64,000 nucleotides of DNA, from positions 61,585,340 through 61,649,339 of the forward strand of contig CM055101.1 in assembly GCA_029204225.1 (NCBI GenBank), in the 5' to 3' direction. Source of the DNA: Diphasiastrum complanatum (taxonomy: Eukaryota; Streptophyta; Lycopodiopsida; Lycopodiales; Lycopodiaceae). Of this stretch, positions 1 through 10,659 are shown in pieces. The position numbers and the translations under genes were made by a program. Under the pieces are notes generated by a model. The model saw nothing but the letters and a program-made list of their open reading frames with translations. It was not told the origin of the DNA and made no database searches. How positions within the stretch are numbered: the first letter of the stretch is position 1; each line of letters starts with the position of its first letter.

Positions 1-1060
1 CCAGTTGATCTCGACTGGTGAAGCAATAAGGGACATGAAGTTAGTTCACAGCAATGAATGGTCTATCCAAAAACTTTCAAATGTTTACAAGCAGCATTGC
101 TTCAAGGGAGGGGCTACTAACATTCGAGGATCTTCGTAGCATCCTATTATAGGAAGAACAAAGACTAGAGGTGGTAAAATTTTGATAACCCTCATTAGAA
201 GATCAAGAAATGCTAGTCAAGGGGAAGCACAAGTTTAAGAAACTTTCAAAGAAACCGAGTGTGAATTATGATGATGAAGGATCTTCATTTGAAAAGAAAA
301 AGATGGGTAAGTGGTTCTATTTCCAAAAGCCTAGACATTGGGCTTGAGATTGTCGCCAAAAAAAGGTTGCTATCAAGAAGGGCAAGGTGAAGCAATTGAA
401 GAAGAAGACTTTGATTGTGACAATGGAGATCAAAGCACAGTATTTGCTATGAAATTAGAATCACAACATTCCACTAATCACATGCATTTATATATGGATT
501 CAAGAGCAACAAGACATCAAATCTTGGTTCAAGAAGCCGTAGCTAGCCAATGATGGAGACAGAGTTGTGCAGATGGATGTGATGAGTGCCAAATCCATGG
601 GATTGTCATGTTACCAATTCAATTTTCTAATGGACAAGTGAAGGTAATTAAAAATATCTTGTATGTTTTTAGTCTACAAAAACTTCTTTTATGTATTGGT
701 ACAATGACACGTATCATAAGTCGAAAGTAGAATTCAACAATAACAAATGTTAGATCAAAGAGGTGAAACATGATTTTAAGGTGATTGTTGATGGTTTTTA
801 GGATAAGACTTGTGGTTTGTACAAGTTGAATGTTGTAGTCACAAAGTGTAATGCATACAGAAACTTCATTTAAAAATTGGTACAATGACAAATCATAAGT
901 CGATAGTAGAATTCAACAATAACAAATGTCAGATCAAGGAGGTGAAATATGGTTTCAAGGTGATTGTTGATAGTTTTCATGATAAGACTTGTGGTTTGTA
1001 CAAGTTGAATGTTGTAGTCACAAAGTGTAATGCATACAGAAACTTCTAAGCGAAGCAAAA
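1..1060 (+). pseudogene. Copia gag-protease-pre-integrase remnant
   Basis: Decayed internal piece of a Ty1/Copia-type polyprotein; the window begins inside it. Near 305-350 a retroviral zinc knuckle can still be traced, but its first two cysteines now read W and F and a TGA lies between its His and its last Cys. Near 490-520 the protease active site reads MDSRATRH where Copia proteases normally have DSGAT-H. From about 640 to 860 the text resembles the stretch before integrase (NILYV, VEFNNNKC, CGLYKLNVV). Several frame changes are needed to follow it, and part of it is duplicated in tandem. Family assignment to Copia is firm; the element is certainly dead. Confidence 0.7.
681..1046. repeat. 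Tandem duplication, unit ~181 bp
   Basis: Two adjacent copies (about 681-861 and 862-1046) of the pre-integrase part of the Copia remnant. Both begin near an AACTTC...ATTGGTACAATGACA block and end at GCATACAGAAACTTC. The copies differ at scattered bases and small indels, so the duplication is not recent. Confidence 0.85.
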
Positions 1061-1865
1061 AAAATTTGCAAAGATAAGGAATTCAGATCTGATTGTTGTT
1101 CACTGTCGGCTGTATCATTCCTACAATCCTTCAGAGTGTAGACAGACACTGCTGATCTACGTTAATAGATTAATATAGCATTCAACAAAATCAAACCAAT
1201 GTGCGGAATTGAATAAACAAGTGAATTAGATACATGAATAATATCAGACAAAATTTACTCGAGATCATGCAATCACACAGTATAATATGTGCATAACAGC
1301 TACAATATTATCTATTGATTTTCTTAATTTCTAGCACTGCATGATAGATCCACGCAGTGCATTGACGTGAGAGAAATACAGTTCTCCCACGATTTGTGTC
1401 TCGCTTACTAGCGGACTTCTGGATCTACAGATCCTCTTTCAAAATTGTCTCGCTCACATGCGGACATGTATTCTGTATATTTTGTCTTCTAGTATTATGC
1501 ATCAAAAAATAAGTATATAGTTCGCAAAAAAAAATTTGTGTCGCATCATGTAACTTTCAGATCAGAAAGATTAAACATCTACAACAAATCACGAATTACA
1601 AGAGTGGCAGATTAGCCACGTTCTAGAGTATTTCTGCTGATGTCATGATATTTGATCAAATATTTGTACCCCATGGTACTTGGCTGATCTTCTTGGTCCT
1701 TTGTGGAGCACGATTGATTTTGTGTCATGTTGTGTCGTGTCGTGTCATGCCGTTTTTTGTCAAAAAGTCAGGATTGAAGGCTAGCAAAGCTTTGGCAACA
1801 GAAACATTTTGTTTCTTCAGCTCCCTCTCAAAGCATGATAGCTTGACGACTCCAAGACTGCTCCT
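1061..1865. other. No gene; probable LTR region of the neighbouring minus-strand Copia element
   Basis: No coding sequence is visible. The stretch lies downstream (minus-strand sense) of the RNase H fragment, where a 3' LTR is expected, but I cannot find a clear TG...CA boundary or a polypurine tract. Confidence 0.25.
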
Positions 1866-2249
1866 CTATTTTTCGAATAGACCTTTGTCTAAGGCCTTTG
1901 TGAAGATGTCAGCAACCATGCCTTTTGGTCCAATGAAAGTAGTTTGCAGCATCTTTTTCCCAATTAGATCCCTTATCAAGTGGTACTTCATCGCAATGTG
2001 TTTCGTCCTTGAGTGAAACACAGGGCCTTTTGTCAGATGTATTGCAGATGTGTTGTCCATGTACAAAATCAGAGGTTCATTTCTCGTTTTGCCCAGTTCG
2101 TTAAGGAACTGTATGAGCCAAATTATTTCATTGGCCATCTTTGCTGCTGCTACGTACTCTGTCTCGTAGGATGACTGAACCACAATGGTCTGCATCTTGC
2201 TGACCCAGAGAATTGTTGGTCCTGATGCGATGGTGCATCCTCCTGAGAC
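1866..2249 (-). pseudogene. Copia RNase H domain fragment
   Basis: C-terminal RNase H of a Copia polyprotein, readable without frameshift for about 125 codons. Visible landmarks are GGCTIASG, the catalytic-Glu motif ETEYVAAAKMANEI, the Asp motif YMDNTSAI, then HSRTKHIAMKYHLIRD and IFTKALDKGLFEK, which is the normal Copia order. It ends in TAG (1866-1868) followed by RSSLGV, so this stop is probably a former CAG codon. The fragment stops abruptly at about 2249, where an oppositely oriented gag fragment begins. Confidence 0.85.
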
Positions 2250-2500
2250 ACTAGCTGATGTACTTCATAAAGTCTCTACCGACGTCCTATCAGCTGTTGA
2301 GAATACTCATACTGAGTCTACCAGATATGATATTCGACAAAGCAGTCAGTCTTGTCGCTGATGAGAGACTGATGAGAGACGAAAGAGAGGGAAGCAGTGA
2401 TCAAGAGAAGGCTCTCTTCACGAAAGGAAAGAAGAAGAACAAAAACAAGCCAAGATTCGAGAAGACAAAGTCCTCGAATCAGCAATCTTCTATCCTTCGT
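2250..2500 (+). pseudogene. Copia gag fragment, same family as the element at 45-48.8 kb
   Basis: About 80 codons of Copia gag (LPTSYQLLR, SLPDMIFDKAVSLVADERLMRD, a KGKKKNKNK basic tract). They match position for position the gag segment at about 45,177-45,405, with only scattered changes. Similarity stops just before the zinc knuckle. It is fused head-on to the minus-strand RNase H piece at about 2249, so this is a rearrangement product and not an element end. Confidence 0.8.
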
Positions 2501-3034
2501 ACTATTGAACGTCCCGATCTCAGATTCATCCGATGGTGGGTTCCAAAGTGATTGGATCTTGCTTATACAATAGGATGCAGTCTGGATCTTCAAGGATCTG
2601 ATCGATCTGATCGGCCGGAATGAACTTTAGATCTTTTACGATGGTTTTTCCTTGATAACTTTTTACTCCTTGCACTAATTGACCTTATATTTTGACAGTA
2701 GCTAGATCTGATACAGATCTTTCCACTGACTAGACAATAGACATACAAAATTATTTTTTGTGTTTGTATTTTGAATTATCTCAGTCCACTCCCTAACTAC
2801 TTTCACCAATGAAAGTTGCAATTTAGAGTCATGTAATAACTTTCTTCTTTCATATGGCTATAAGAGACAATAGTTTTTTGATTTTCACGTTCAATAAAAG
2901 AAGGTGGAACCTCTACCATTTGGCAATTGGATGTCCTTGCTTCTCCTTCTTCTTCTCCTCCATCTTTCTCATGTTTTTGTTATCTTTTTATTATTTGGAT
3001 TTGCTATTTGTTGGATATGAATATATTTGCTATC

Positions 3035-3036
<2 letters not shown>
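2501..3036. other. No gene recognised
   Basis: AT-rich sequence. A GGCTATAAGAGA box near 2855 is TATA-like and could belong to an LTR, but no LTR ends or primer site were found. Confidence 0.3.

Positions 3037-3094
<58 letters not shown>
3037..3094. repeat. (TG)29 microsatellite
   Basis: Uninterrupted TG dinucleotide run followed by a short GCATGCGCGC/GAGAGA tract. Any open frame through it (poly-CV) is an artefact of the repeat. Confidence 0.98.
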
Positions 3095-3095
<1 letters not shown>

Positions 3096-5330
3096 ATGCG
3101 CGCAAGCGCGGCACACGTGCGTGTGTGAGTGGGAGAGAGAGAGGGAGGTATTTTTCTATTATAGGACAGCTAGAAGATCAGTGGATCTCTAGAATATCAG
3201 ATAAGACGATTAAGGATTTCTTGGAAGGAAAAGCTGATGGTATGGGACATCAGTAATTTTGAAAAGGGAATTCTACGACTGTAAAGATCTGATGATCAAT
3301 GGTTGTTTAGTACCTAGTCGCGATATGGGAAAAAAGAAAACCATTCGATCAAATGTGGGGTATTTTGGGAAATTTTGAGGTTTAATCTAGATCCCAATGT
3401 GGTATCTCATTATTTACAAAATCAGAGGCCCTCAAATCTATTTCTCGCTTTCTTAATCAATCCTTTACTTCTTAGTAATTTCTCGAATATGGACATCAGA
3501 CTGGTAATATGATTCTTTCCAACATGAAGTTATTCTTCTGAAAGACTGTTATGTCATATAAATTACTACTTGTGTGAATAGACTTGGAATTCAGGTAAAT
3601 TCTAAGGTTAAAATGTTTCAGTTTCTTAAACCATGGAATATCTCTGTTGTATAAATGGATTTCGATGGAATAGTAGTTTCTATCACTCAGAGTGAAAATA
3701 TTTGAAGGAAAAGTCCTGTGTGTAATAGGGTGAATCCTTTAGTGGAAGCACTTATTACTGACTTTTCTAGGATTTAGATATTTTCATATATCATCTTTCC
3801 AGTTAACTTTTATGGAAATTTATAATTTCTTTAAAAGGAGGGTTGAAGTGGTTGAATAAAATTCTATTAGAAAATCTGTTGGTTGCATAGCTTTTGGAAG
3901 AGAACCAGCTAGGGTATAGAAATGAGATTGGATCTGAAAGGAATTTCGGATAGATTCAGAGTAAGATACCTAATTGGAACTCTTCGAATAAGAGGAATTC
4001 TCTAGGGATTGTGTGGACAATCTGGAACTAGAACAGGTTTGATATTTGAATCATTATCTATAAGTAGTACAGTGAAAGGTCAAAGGTTACTAATTCCATT
4101 TTGATTGGAATGGAAGTAAGTTTGATCAGGATATAAGTCTGAGAGTTCTATATTAGATCAACCTAATCTTAGTTTAAGTACTAGGATCAGAGAGGGGTTA
4201 ATCACGTGTGAGAAATCATGTAATTAGTGGTAAATGGGATTGGAAAATTGTTGAGAGAGAATTTTATTCATCTCAGAGATTTACCGGATATGTTATTTAC
4301 TCCAAGAAGAGTATCTGAATTGATATTCAACAGGACTTTGGGTATTTAGATTTGATTCTAGATTGTAATATAAAAGTTTTTGTAGTTGAAGATGATTGTC
4401 ATCTTGGTATGCGTTTAGTCTTTAATTACCAGTGGTTTCTAGACCTTGAATCTTGCACTTCAGTTAAAGAATCATGTTTGGAAGTATTCCTAAATCCAGT
4501 ATTTTCTTAATAGAAATAAATTGGAATGACTCTTACTTTTCCTGAGTTATGTTAGACATATACTCCAGTATCTTGTAAATGATTAAGTATGATTTTGGAT
4601 TCCAGTGAATTATGATTGACGAATCATATGAATCTAAATATTTATGGTTGACGGATCATAAATAGATACTTAATTGTTGTCAAAAGATTATAAGGAATTG
4701 TAATGATTCTTAAGTATGACGATTAAAGTCTTGGTATGTTAATTGAGTATGAATTCATATCAGTGTTTTGAATCTCTTTACTCCAGTATTTTAATTGAGA
4801 ACCTATGGATCTCATAGACATTATCTTATTTATCTAGTGGATGCTATTCTACTACAGTATATGGTCTGTAGATGTTTGAGTACAGTTTTTTTTTCTTTTG
4901 ATTGGATCTCCAGTTATCATAGGAGATAAACAGTCTATTAAAATTAATGAATGTTATTTTCTTCTAGAAACAGGAGCATTTAACTCAAAAGTTGGCAATA
5001 TAAGTAGAGTCATGCTTTTACCAACAATTGAGCATACAGTTTGACTGAGCTCATCCATTATACTAGAATGTACTAAGACAACAAAATTTTTGTTGAATGG
5101 GTATTATAAAGTGGAGATTTTGTCAATTTTGCCAAAAATTAGACTAGCTCAGTAGGGCGAGTAAGGTTCTTGCTATGGAGCTAGAATCCTAGTCAATTCC
5201 ATGACATAGTTGCATATTAATCTTTTAATTTTTAAATCTCAAAAGAGGTAGGGTGCGAAATAATTTCCAGAGCCACTTAGCATATGACAAGCCATATAGG
5301 CTACTTCCAGTCCTATTCGCCTCCATTCAG
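3095..5330. other. No gene recognised; decayed repeat-like DNA
   Basis: More than 2 kb of AT-rich sequence with no sustained frame. Near 4960-5030 a short frame reads ECYFLLETGAFNSKV, loosely like a retroviral aspartic protease (LLDTGA), but one motif is not enough for a call. A tRNA-like A-box/B-box pair lies at 5145-5200 and is listed under findings. Confidence 0.3.
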
Positions 5331-5576
5331 AGTTTGAAACATGGAGGATTCATTTCATTCACATTCTATTTTGTTCTTCATGCTCTAGTTATATCTTCAT
5401 GTGTAAAATTGATGTAAGAGATAGTGAAGCATCCAATTTGGACACTATTCTCTATATCAATTATGAAAGATACTTTAGAACCTTAGAAAGAAAATTTATA
5501 CTTCGTACGGAGATCATTCTAAAGTTGGATCAAAGTTCTATTGTCAAAACTATGCCAAACCTAGTTGAAGAGGTAC
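5331..5576 (+). pseudogene. 3' internal end of family A Copia element
   Basis: This short piece matches, in order, the minus-strand sequence at about 59,036-59,270 of the second family A element: the end of its unknown ORF (HSI-FFMF then TAG) and the non-coding stretch down to the polypurine tract. It ends in GTTGAAGAGGTAC directly before the LTR at 5577, where the other copy has GTTGAAGAGGGAG. It is therefore the 3' tail of an element whose remaining internal part lies inverted at 7810-9852. Confidence 0.75.
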
Positions 5577-6227
5577 TGTGAGAGATTTCAACTAGTTTAG
5601 TCTAGTTTAGTCATATTTTGGTAAATTGTCAATAAGAGGCCAAAACTCATTTTAGACTTAGAGATAAACTTTTTGAAGTTATATTAGTTTAAAATACATT
5701 CAATAAACACTTTTTGAAAGTGTGGGAATGTTGGGCGTCAAGTTTGAGAGAGAAATTTGAACTTTGGGTACATTGAATCTAGACCCAAAAATACTAGGGT
5801 TTACATTTTGGAGGGAAAGCCGAGTGGCCAAATAGGGTTTGGAAACTCTATAGAAGGATGTAACTCGTGGAAAGACACATCTTCTCTCTTCTCTCTCTCA
5901 TTTCATCATTATACATGGTTCTCTTTGGGTTCTACTACTCACTGGTGCACTATCTTGGTGATATCTTGCAATCTTGTGTGTAGAATGCTCATATTTTGCT
6001 ATTTTCGGTTCCACACGTGTGAAATATAGTAGGGTACTGTAATTGTACGGACAAAGAACACATTTTATATTTTGGTTCATGTTTGATCAGTATCTCTTAG
6101 AGTTTGCATCTCATTTTGTATGTAGATGCTGATTTTTTCTACATTGGCAGGATTGTTGGTTTGCTCCTTATTGTAACCAAAGATCAGGGACATGGATTGG
6201 ATCTTGAATGATCTGAAATCCTTCACA
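5577..6227 (+). mobile_element. Family A LTR (3' LTR), 651 bp
   Basis: Begins TGTGAGAG and ends CCTTCACA (TG...CA with a short terminal inverted repeat). It matches the reverse complement of 9853-10506 along its full length, about 95% by eye. It contains a TATA-like CTCTATAGAAGG, the palindrome CACACGTGTG at 6012-6021, and a transcribed-region-like 3' half. No primer-binding site follows it, the family's 3' internal tail precedes it, and GTTAA follows it, so it is the 3' LTR of the element whose 5' LTR is 9853-10506. Confidence 0.92.
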
Positions 6228-6232
6228 GTTAA
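6228..6232. other. Target-site duplication GTTAA
   Basis: The five bases after the 3' LTR are GTTAA. The five bases outside the 5' LTR (10507-10511, TTAAC on plus) read GTTAA on the minus strand. This is the Copia-type 5 bp duplication, now in opposite orientation because the segment between was inverted. Confidence 0.8.
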
Positions 6233-7541
6233 TGATCCTAGCTCACCCATGGCAGAGCAGCAGGCAACAATGCCTTATCCTATCCTCTGTCCACACCTCC
6301 CTCTAAAATTTAAGAAGAGTTGGATAGATAGATCCTTGGATGAATTTGATGTAGGAATCCCTTCCTACTATGCTAGAGTATCATCTCTTCCTAAAATTCT
6401 TACAAAAAATGAAACATATTATTCTGATGATTCTATTCAAACAAATCAGCCTTTTAAAGTTAAAATAAATATTATGGTGCAAGAAGAATGTAGTAAAAAT
6501 GTTGAGTATGACTATAAGATTGATCAATCAAATGAAATTACTGTTGTCATTGAAGAAAACAATGTGAAACTCAAGATGTGGTGCATTCCATTGATGTATA
6601 CTCTGAGCTAATGGAGTCTTTATATGATAATAATGAAAAAATGAAGAATATATATAATGCTACAATTGATACTATTGAGGAAGTAGAACAAAAAGGTCAA
6701 TCAAATTTGGTTGATTCTAACTTGTTCGAAAGTCAATGTCTTTTGAAGGAAGAAATGATACCAAATGACATATGGATATCACAACTTGAAAGTCAAATAT
6801 TATCATTATTAGAGAATGATCAAAAAATTGATGATAGTTTGGTTGGAGTAGAAGAATTCATAAAGAAAATCATTACTTCCAATATGAGTGACATTGATGA
6901 AAGGTTTCAAGGCCAAAAGATAAATTCCATTCTTTCCAAGAAAAAAAAATGGTAACTCATCTGATTCAAAGAAAGATCAAAAGGATTTATCATCTAAGAT
7001 GAATGAGTTACAAGTTTTTCATGAATATGATGAAGATTTAATGCTAAGAGAGTTAGAATTATCCAAGTTGGATCACTCACCTTTGAAGTTGATTAATAAT
7101 GAGCGATATGAAGAAACTAATGTGGGAAACCAGAATGAAGAAGAAATGGAAAATTCTAAAAAAATAAATTCAATATATGATAATGAGAATTGTATCCAGA
7201 ATATGAATGAAAATGCTCTTCAAGAGTTTAGCCATTGGAATAATGACTATGTAAATCTATTATATGGTACCAATATTGAAATATCAGTCGATATTAAATT
7301 AGTGGTTACACTTGTGAATCAAAATGCTATACATGATAGATTGATCAATAACATATCTACTAAAAAGGAACTGAATGAAAATATTTATAATAATTGTATG
7401 GCAAATGAATCTTTGGATGTATTGTCCTATCAATATAACATTATGACGAGGATGGTTGATGGCGGTGGAGGTGGTGGGGAAGCGATGACAGATGCACAGA
7501 AATGGAGAGCACCAAGATCGTGTACGAGATCAAGAAATTAA
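6233..7541 (+). pseudogene. Unrecognised acidic, Asn-rich ORF (about 430 codons, two frameshifts)
   Basis: Coding-like stretch read in three consecutive frames: frame of 6249 to about 6600, then 6578-6955, then about 6950-7541. One break lies near 6575-6600 and one in the A run at 6939-6948. The first part has PYPILCPHLPLKFKKSW and LDEFDVGIPSYYARVSSLPKI; the middle is helical and acidic (QLESQILSLLENDQKIDD); the last part is rich in Asn, Glu and Ile and ends in a Gly run from a GGT/GGA repeat. I recognise no domain. The segment before 6227 belongs to the LTR, so the ATG at 6192 is not genuine. Across the target duplication the frame continues into 10512-10659 (minus), so this is the sequence the family A element inserted into. 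It may be a host gene fragment or another mobile element. Confidence 0.55.
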
Positions 7542-7809
7542 TGATGTGTTGATCCATTGCTCTTGCTTAAATCCAAGTGTAGTGAATCTTGATCAAGATC
7601 TAATGTGTAGAACTTGATAGATCCATTGATTAAGCAACCAATAACTCTCTATGATTGTAGCCAATGCTTGGCTGAGTGCCTATATGAGATGCACTTATAG
7701 CACATGTAGATGTGAACTATCTCTTGATCTACAAGCTATAGTGCCAATGTGAACTATCTCTTGATTTACAAGCTACCAATGGGAATTATTAAGGTTTTTC
7801 CGAACAACT
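7542..7809. other. No gene; inversion junction region
   Basis: Contains two copies of a ~28 bp unit (GTGAACTATCTCTTGAT-TACAAGCTA) at 7711 and 7751. Similarity to family A resumes at about 7810, so one end of the inferred inversion/deletion lies here. Confidence 0.4.
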
Positions 7810-8530
7810 AGTACCATTGAAACACCATCATTATCCTCAAGACTAGCCAAGTTAGCACAAAGATGAACATCTCCAAGAAGCACATTAGATCTCAGCCTAG
7901 ATCTAGCATAAGGAAGCTTTTTAGACTTTGCATAAGATCCACGAATCTTATTGATGCTAAAAGGTAACTTTGGAAAGTTGAGACCAATCTCCTTTTCCAT
8001 TCCATCCTTTTTGTTCGCCATAAAAAAAGCATCAAGCTTGAAAAGTCTACCTTGTTTATTGCCCCTAGCAACCAAGATTTTCTCCTTTGTAATGAAACAA
8101 GCATCACCCCCAATCTTTACCATGTATCCTTTCTCTATCATTTGACCAACACTTAACAAATTCTTTGAAAGAAGGAATGTAAAGAACACCATCAAGTCTT
8201 GCTTTCCTATTAGTAGAGAGACAAATAGGAATTGAACCAATACCTTCAATCACACACTCACCACCATTGGCCATGTGAATTGCTTTCTTGGCTCCATCAT
8301 AAGTGACCAAAGAAGTAAAGAACTCCTTGTGACTAGTCATGTGTGAACTAGCTCCACTATCAATCCACCATGAATCTTTGTCACCTTCACTTGATATTAG
8401 ACTTGAAGAACACATCAAAAGAGAATCACCACCACCTAGATCCTCATCATTAGTAGTAAAGTTGATTTGCTTGCTACCTTCATCTCTTTGCTTCTTCAAA
8501 CATTCATTTAAAAAATGCCCTTTGATTCCA
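7810..8530 (-). pseudogene. Family A protease and pre-integrase region
   Basis: Continues from gag after a frameshift. The zinc knuckle keeps CGIKGHFLNEC, but its first Cys is missing through a short deletion relative to the copy at 61.3 kb. The aspartic-protease active site DSWWIDSGASSHMTSHKEF is intact, followed by GGECVIEGIGSI, LLSVGQMIEKGYMVKIGGDACFITKE and GRLFKLDAFF. A normal Copia protein would then show the integrase HHCC zinc finger; here instead it reads LGDVHLCANLASLEDNDG, which is shared with the copy at 60.7 kb. The match ends at the inversion junction. The element is non-coding now because of frameshifts. Confidence 0.8.
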
Positions 8531-9259
8531 CAATCTAGACTTATCTTTCTTTTTGCCAAAAGAAGAAGTCTCACCTTGATCTTGCCCTTTAGACCACTTG
8601 CCTTTGCCTTTGCCCTTGAACTTGCATTTTATGAACATAGCATCCTCTTCATAATGAGATGTCGATGTAGATCCACCTCCTCTTGATTGAAGCCTATACC
8701 CCTCATTCACCAAGATCTCTTGCAAATCCACAATACTTGGCAAAGTCTTTTGAATAGCAAAACTTTGAACAAGATTAGCATGATCATCCAACAAGCCATT
8801 AAGTATAACTTGAACAAGTTCTACCTCCTTAATGCTTTCATCGACACATGCTAACTCATCACTGAATGCTTTAACCCTCAAAACAAAAGCATGAGTACTC
8901 TCTTCCTTCTTTTGCAAACTTTGAAAGATTTGCCTCCTAAGAGTAAGCACTCTTGATGTAGACTTGGATTCATAAAGCTTCTTCAAAGCTTCCCAAGCCT
9001 CCAAAGATGATGTGCACTTACCAACTTCCTTGAGAAGTTCATTGGTAACATTCATCTTAATCATGTGTAGAACTTTATTTGCTCTCTTGTCATACCTCAC
9101 TTGATCTTGAGGTGCTTGAGGCCTCTCCTCCACACCTGCAACAATCTCCATCAACTCATTCATCTCCAATAAGGACTCCATCCTCACCTTCCAAGTAGAA
9201 TAGTTGATTGAGGTAAGCCTATCATTGCTTTCCAACATGAATCCACCACTTGTAGCCAT
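8504..9259 (-). pseudogene. Family A Copia gag
   Basis: About 250 codons of Copia gag (UBN2/DUF4219-like) from an ATG at 9259. It starts MATSGGFMLESNDRLTSINYSTWKVRM with the usual N-terminal W of Copia gags. LLKEVGKCTSSLEAWEALKKLYESKS and LVQVILNGLLDDHANLVQSF are conserved in the second copy at 61,535-62,095. A lysine/glycine-rich tail (KFKGKGKGKWSKGQ) leads toward the zinc knuckle, where the frame breaks. The 5' leader (9260-9840) and primer site lie directly upstream on the minus strand. Of the family A gags in the window this one is the longest open one. Confidence 0.88.
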
Positions 9260-9840
9260 GTTGCAATGACCTGATCTTCTCTTTCAACCTGTTCCAATGC
9301 ACAAAGCACTCTCTTGAATGTCAACAAATGAATTCAACAAGAAATCACAAAGATATGGAACCTCTCAAATCTCTTCTAGCACTTCCAACTAGAAAATCAA
9401 CACATAGAATAGTGAAATCTTGATCAACCTATGATCTATCCTAGATTCTTGCCACTTCCTAAGATTGAAACACACTCAAATGAAGTTCAGTAACCTCACA
9501 AACTAGAGATCCAATCAAAATTAGGGTTTTGACAAAATCACAAAAAATTGAATATCTCAAATTCTACATGCAATTTCTAGAAACTTGATATATCTTCTTG
9601 TAGACTCCAATGAGACCTACCTAATGCACCAAAAAGCATCTAAATCCAGTAAAACAAGTGTGAGATTGGAATTGATCATGTATATAACCCTATATTGAGT
9701 TTTGACCTACAAAAGATCAATTCTACACATGCAAAAATGCTGATTTTTGAGTAGAAATCAATCTAGCATGCTCTAGCATTGGTAACTCTTCAAAATCCTT
9801 GATAAAGATGGCTGATCCTTTCATAACCTGAAACACAATA
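9260..9840 (-). other. Family A 5' leader (untranslated)
   Basis: About 580 bases between primer site and gag ATG without coding signal. They align with 62,096-62,640 upstream of the second family A gag, which shows they belong to the element. Confidence 0.8.
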
Positions 9841-9852
9841 GCTCTGATACCA
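9841..9852 (-). other. Primer-binding site, initiator-Met tRNA
   Basis: On the minus strand this reads TGGTATCAGAGC, the exact complement of the plant initiator-Met tRNA 3' end used by Copia elements, directly adjacent to the LTR end ...CCTTCACA. Confidence 0.95.
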
Positions 9853-10506
9853 TGTGAAGGATTTCAGATCATCCAAGATCCAATCCATGTCCCTGATCTT
9901 TGGTTACAATAAGGAGCAAACCAACAATCCTGCCAATGTAGAAAAATCAGCATCTACATACAAAATGAGATGCAAACTCCAAGAGATACTGATCAAACAT
10001 GAACTAGAACATAAAATATGTTTTTTGTCTGTACAATTACAGTACCCTACTATATTTCACACGTGTGTAGCCGAAAATAGCAAAATATGAGCATTCTACA
10101 CACAAGATTGCAAGATATCACCAAGATAGTGCACCAATGAGTAGTAGAACCCAAAGAGAACCATGTATAATGATGAAATGAGAGAGAGAAGAGAAAAGAT
10201 GTGTCTATCCATGAGTTACATCCTTTTATAGAGATTCCAAACCCTATTTGGCCACTTGGCTTTCCCTCCAAAATGTAAACCCTACTATTTTTGGGTCTAG
10301 ATTCAATGTACCCAAAGTTCAAATTTGAATCTCTCTCAAACTCGACTACCAACTTTCCCACACTTTCAAAAAGTGTATATTGAATGTATTTTAAAGTAAT
10401 ATAACTTCAAAAATTTTATCTCTAAGTTTATAATGAGTTTTGGCCTCTTATTGACAATTTACCAAAATATGACTAAACTAGACTAAACTAGTTGAAATCT
10501 CTCACA
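9853..10506 (-). mobile_element. Family A LTR (5' LTR), 654 bp
   Basis: Minus-strand TGTGAGAG...CCTTCACA, followed by the primer site. It carries a good TATA box (CTCTATAAAAGG on minus, about 10,220-10,235) and the palindrome CACACGTGTG at 10,058-10,067. Its partner LTR at 5577-6227 is in the opposite orientation. Confidence 0.95.
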
Positions 10507-10511
10507 TTAAC

Positions 10512-10659
10512 TAGTTCGTTGTTTAAGACAATTATGCCCTCACATCCCTTCAAAATCTTCTTCATGGATTGAAGTGAATTGGCAAGAGAAGCATGCATGA
10601 AAGATGAGACTTTGCCACTCACAGAGACCATCATGGCATCCCAGGCAGAATGGATCCAC
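10512..10659 (-). pseudogene. Exon-like start of the unknown ORF that family A interrupted
   Basis: Open on the minus strand with no stop (WIHSAWDAM, FMHASLANSLQSMKKIL, GCEGIIVLNNEL). It is preceded by an AAAATTATAG acceptor-like sequence. Read through the GTTAA target duplication it continues in the same frame into the ORF at 6233 (codons GTT AAT GAT CCT). I infer that both pieces were one coding sequence before the insertion. The product is not recognised. Confidence 0.5.

Noticed and set aside
4950-5100. LETGA motif as an aspartic protease of a Ty3/Gypsy or pararetrovirus-type element.
   Set aside because: Only one short motif, no neighbouring RT, RNase H or capsid signature; too weak to name.
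6192-6227. ATG at 6192 as the start of the unknown ORF.
   Set aside because: Those codons lie inside the LTR, whose homologous copy at 9853-9890 shows the same bases; the coding sequence proper begins after the target duplication.
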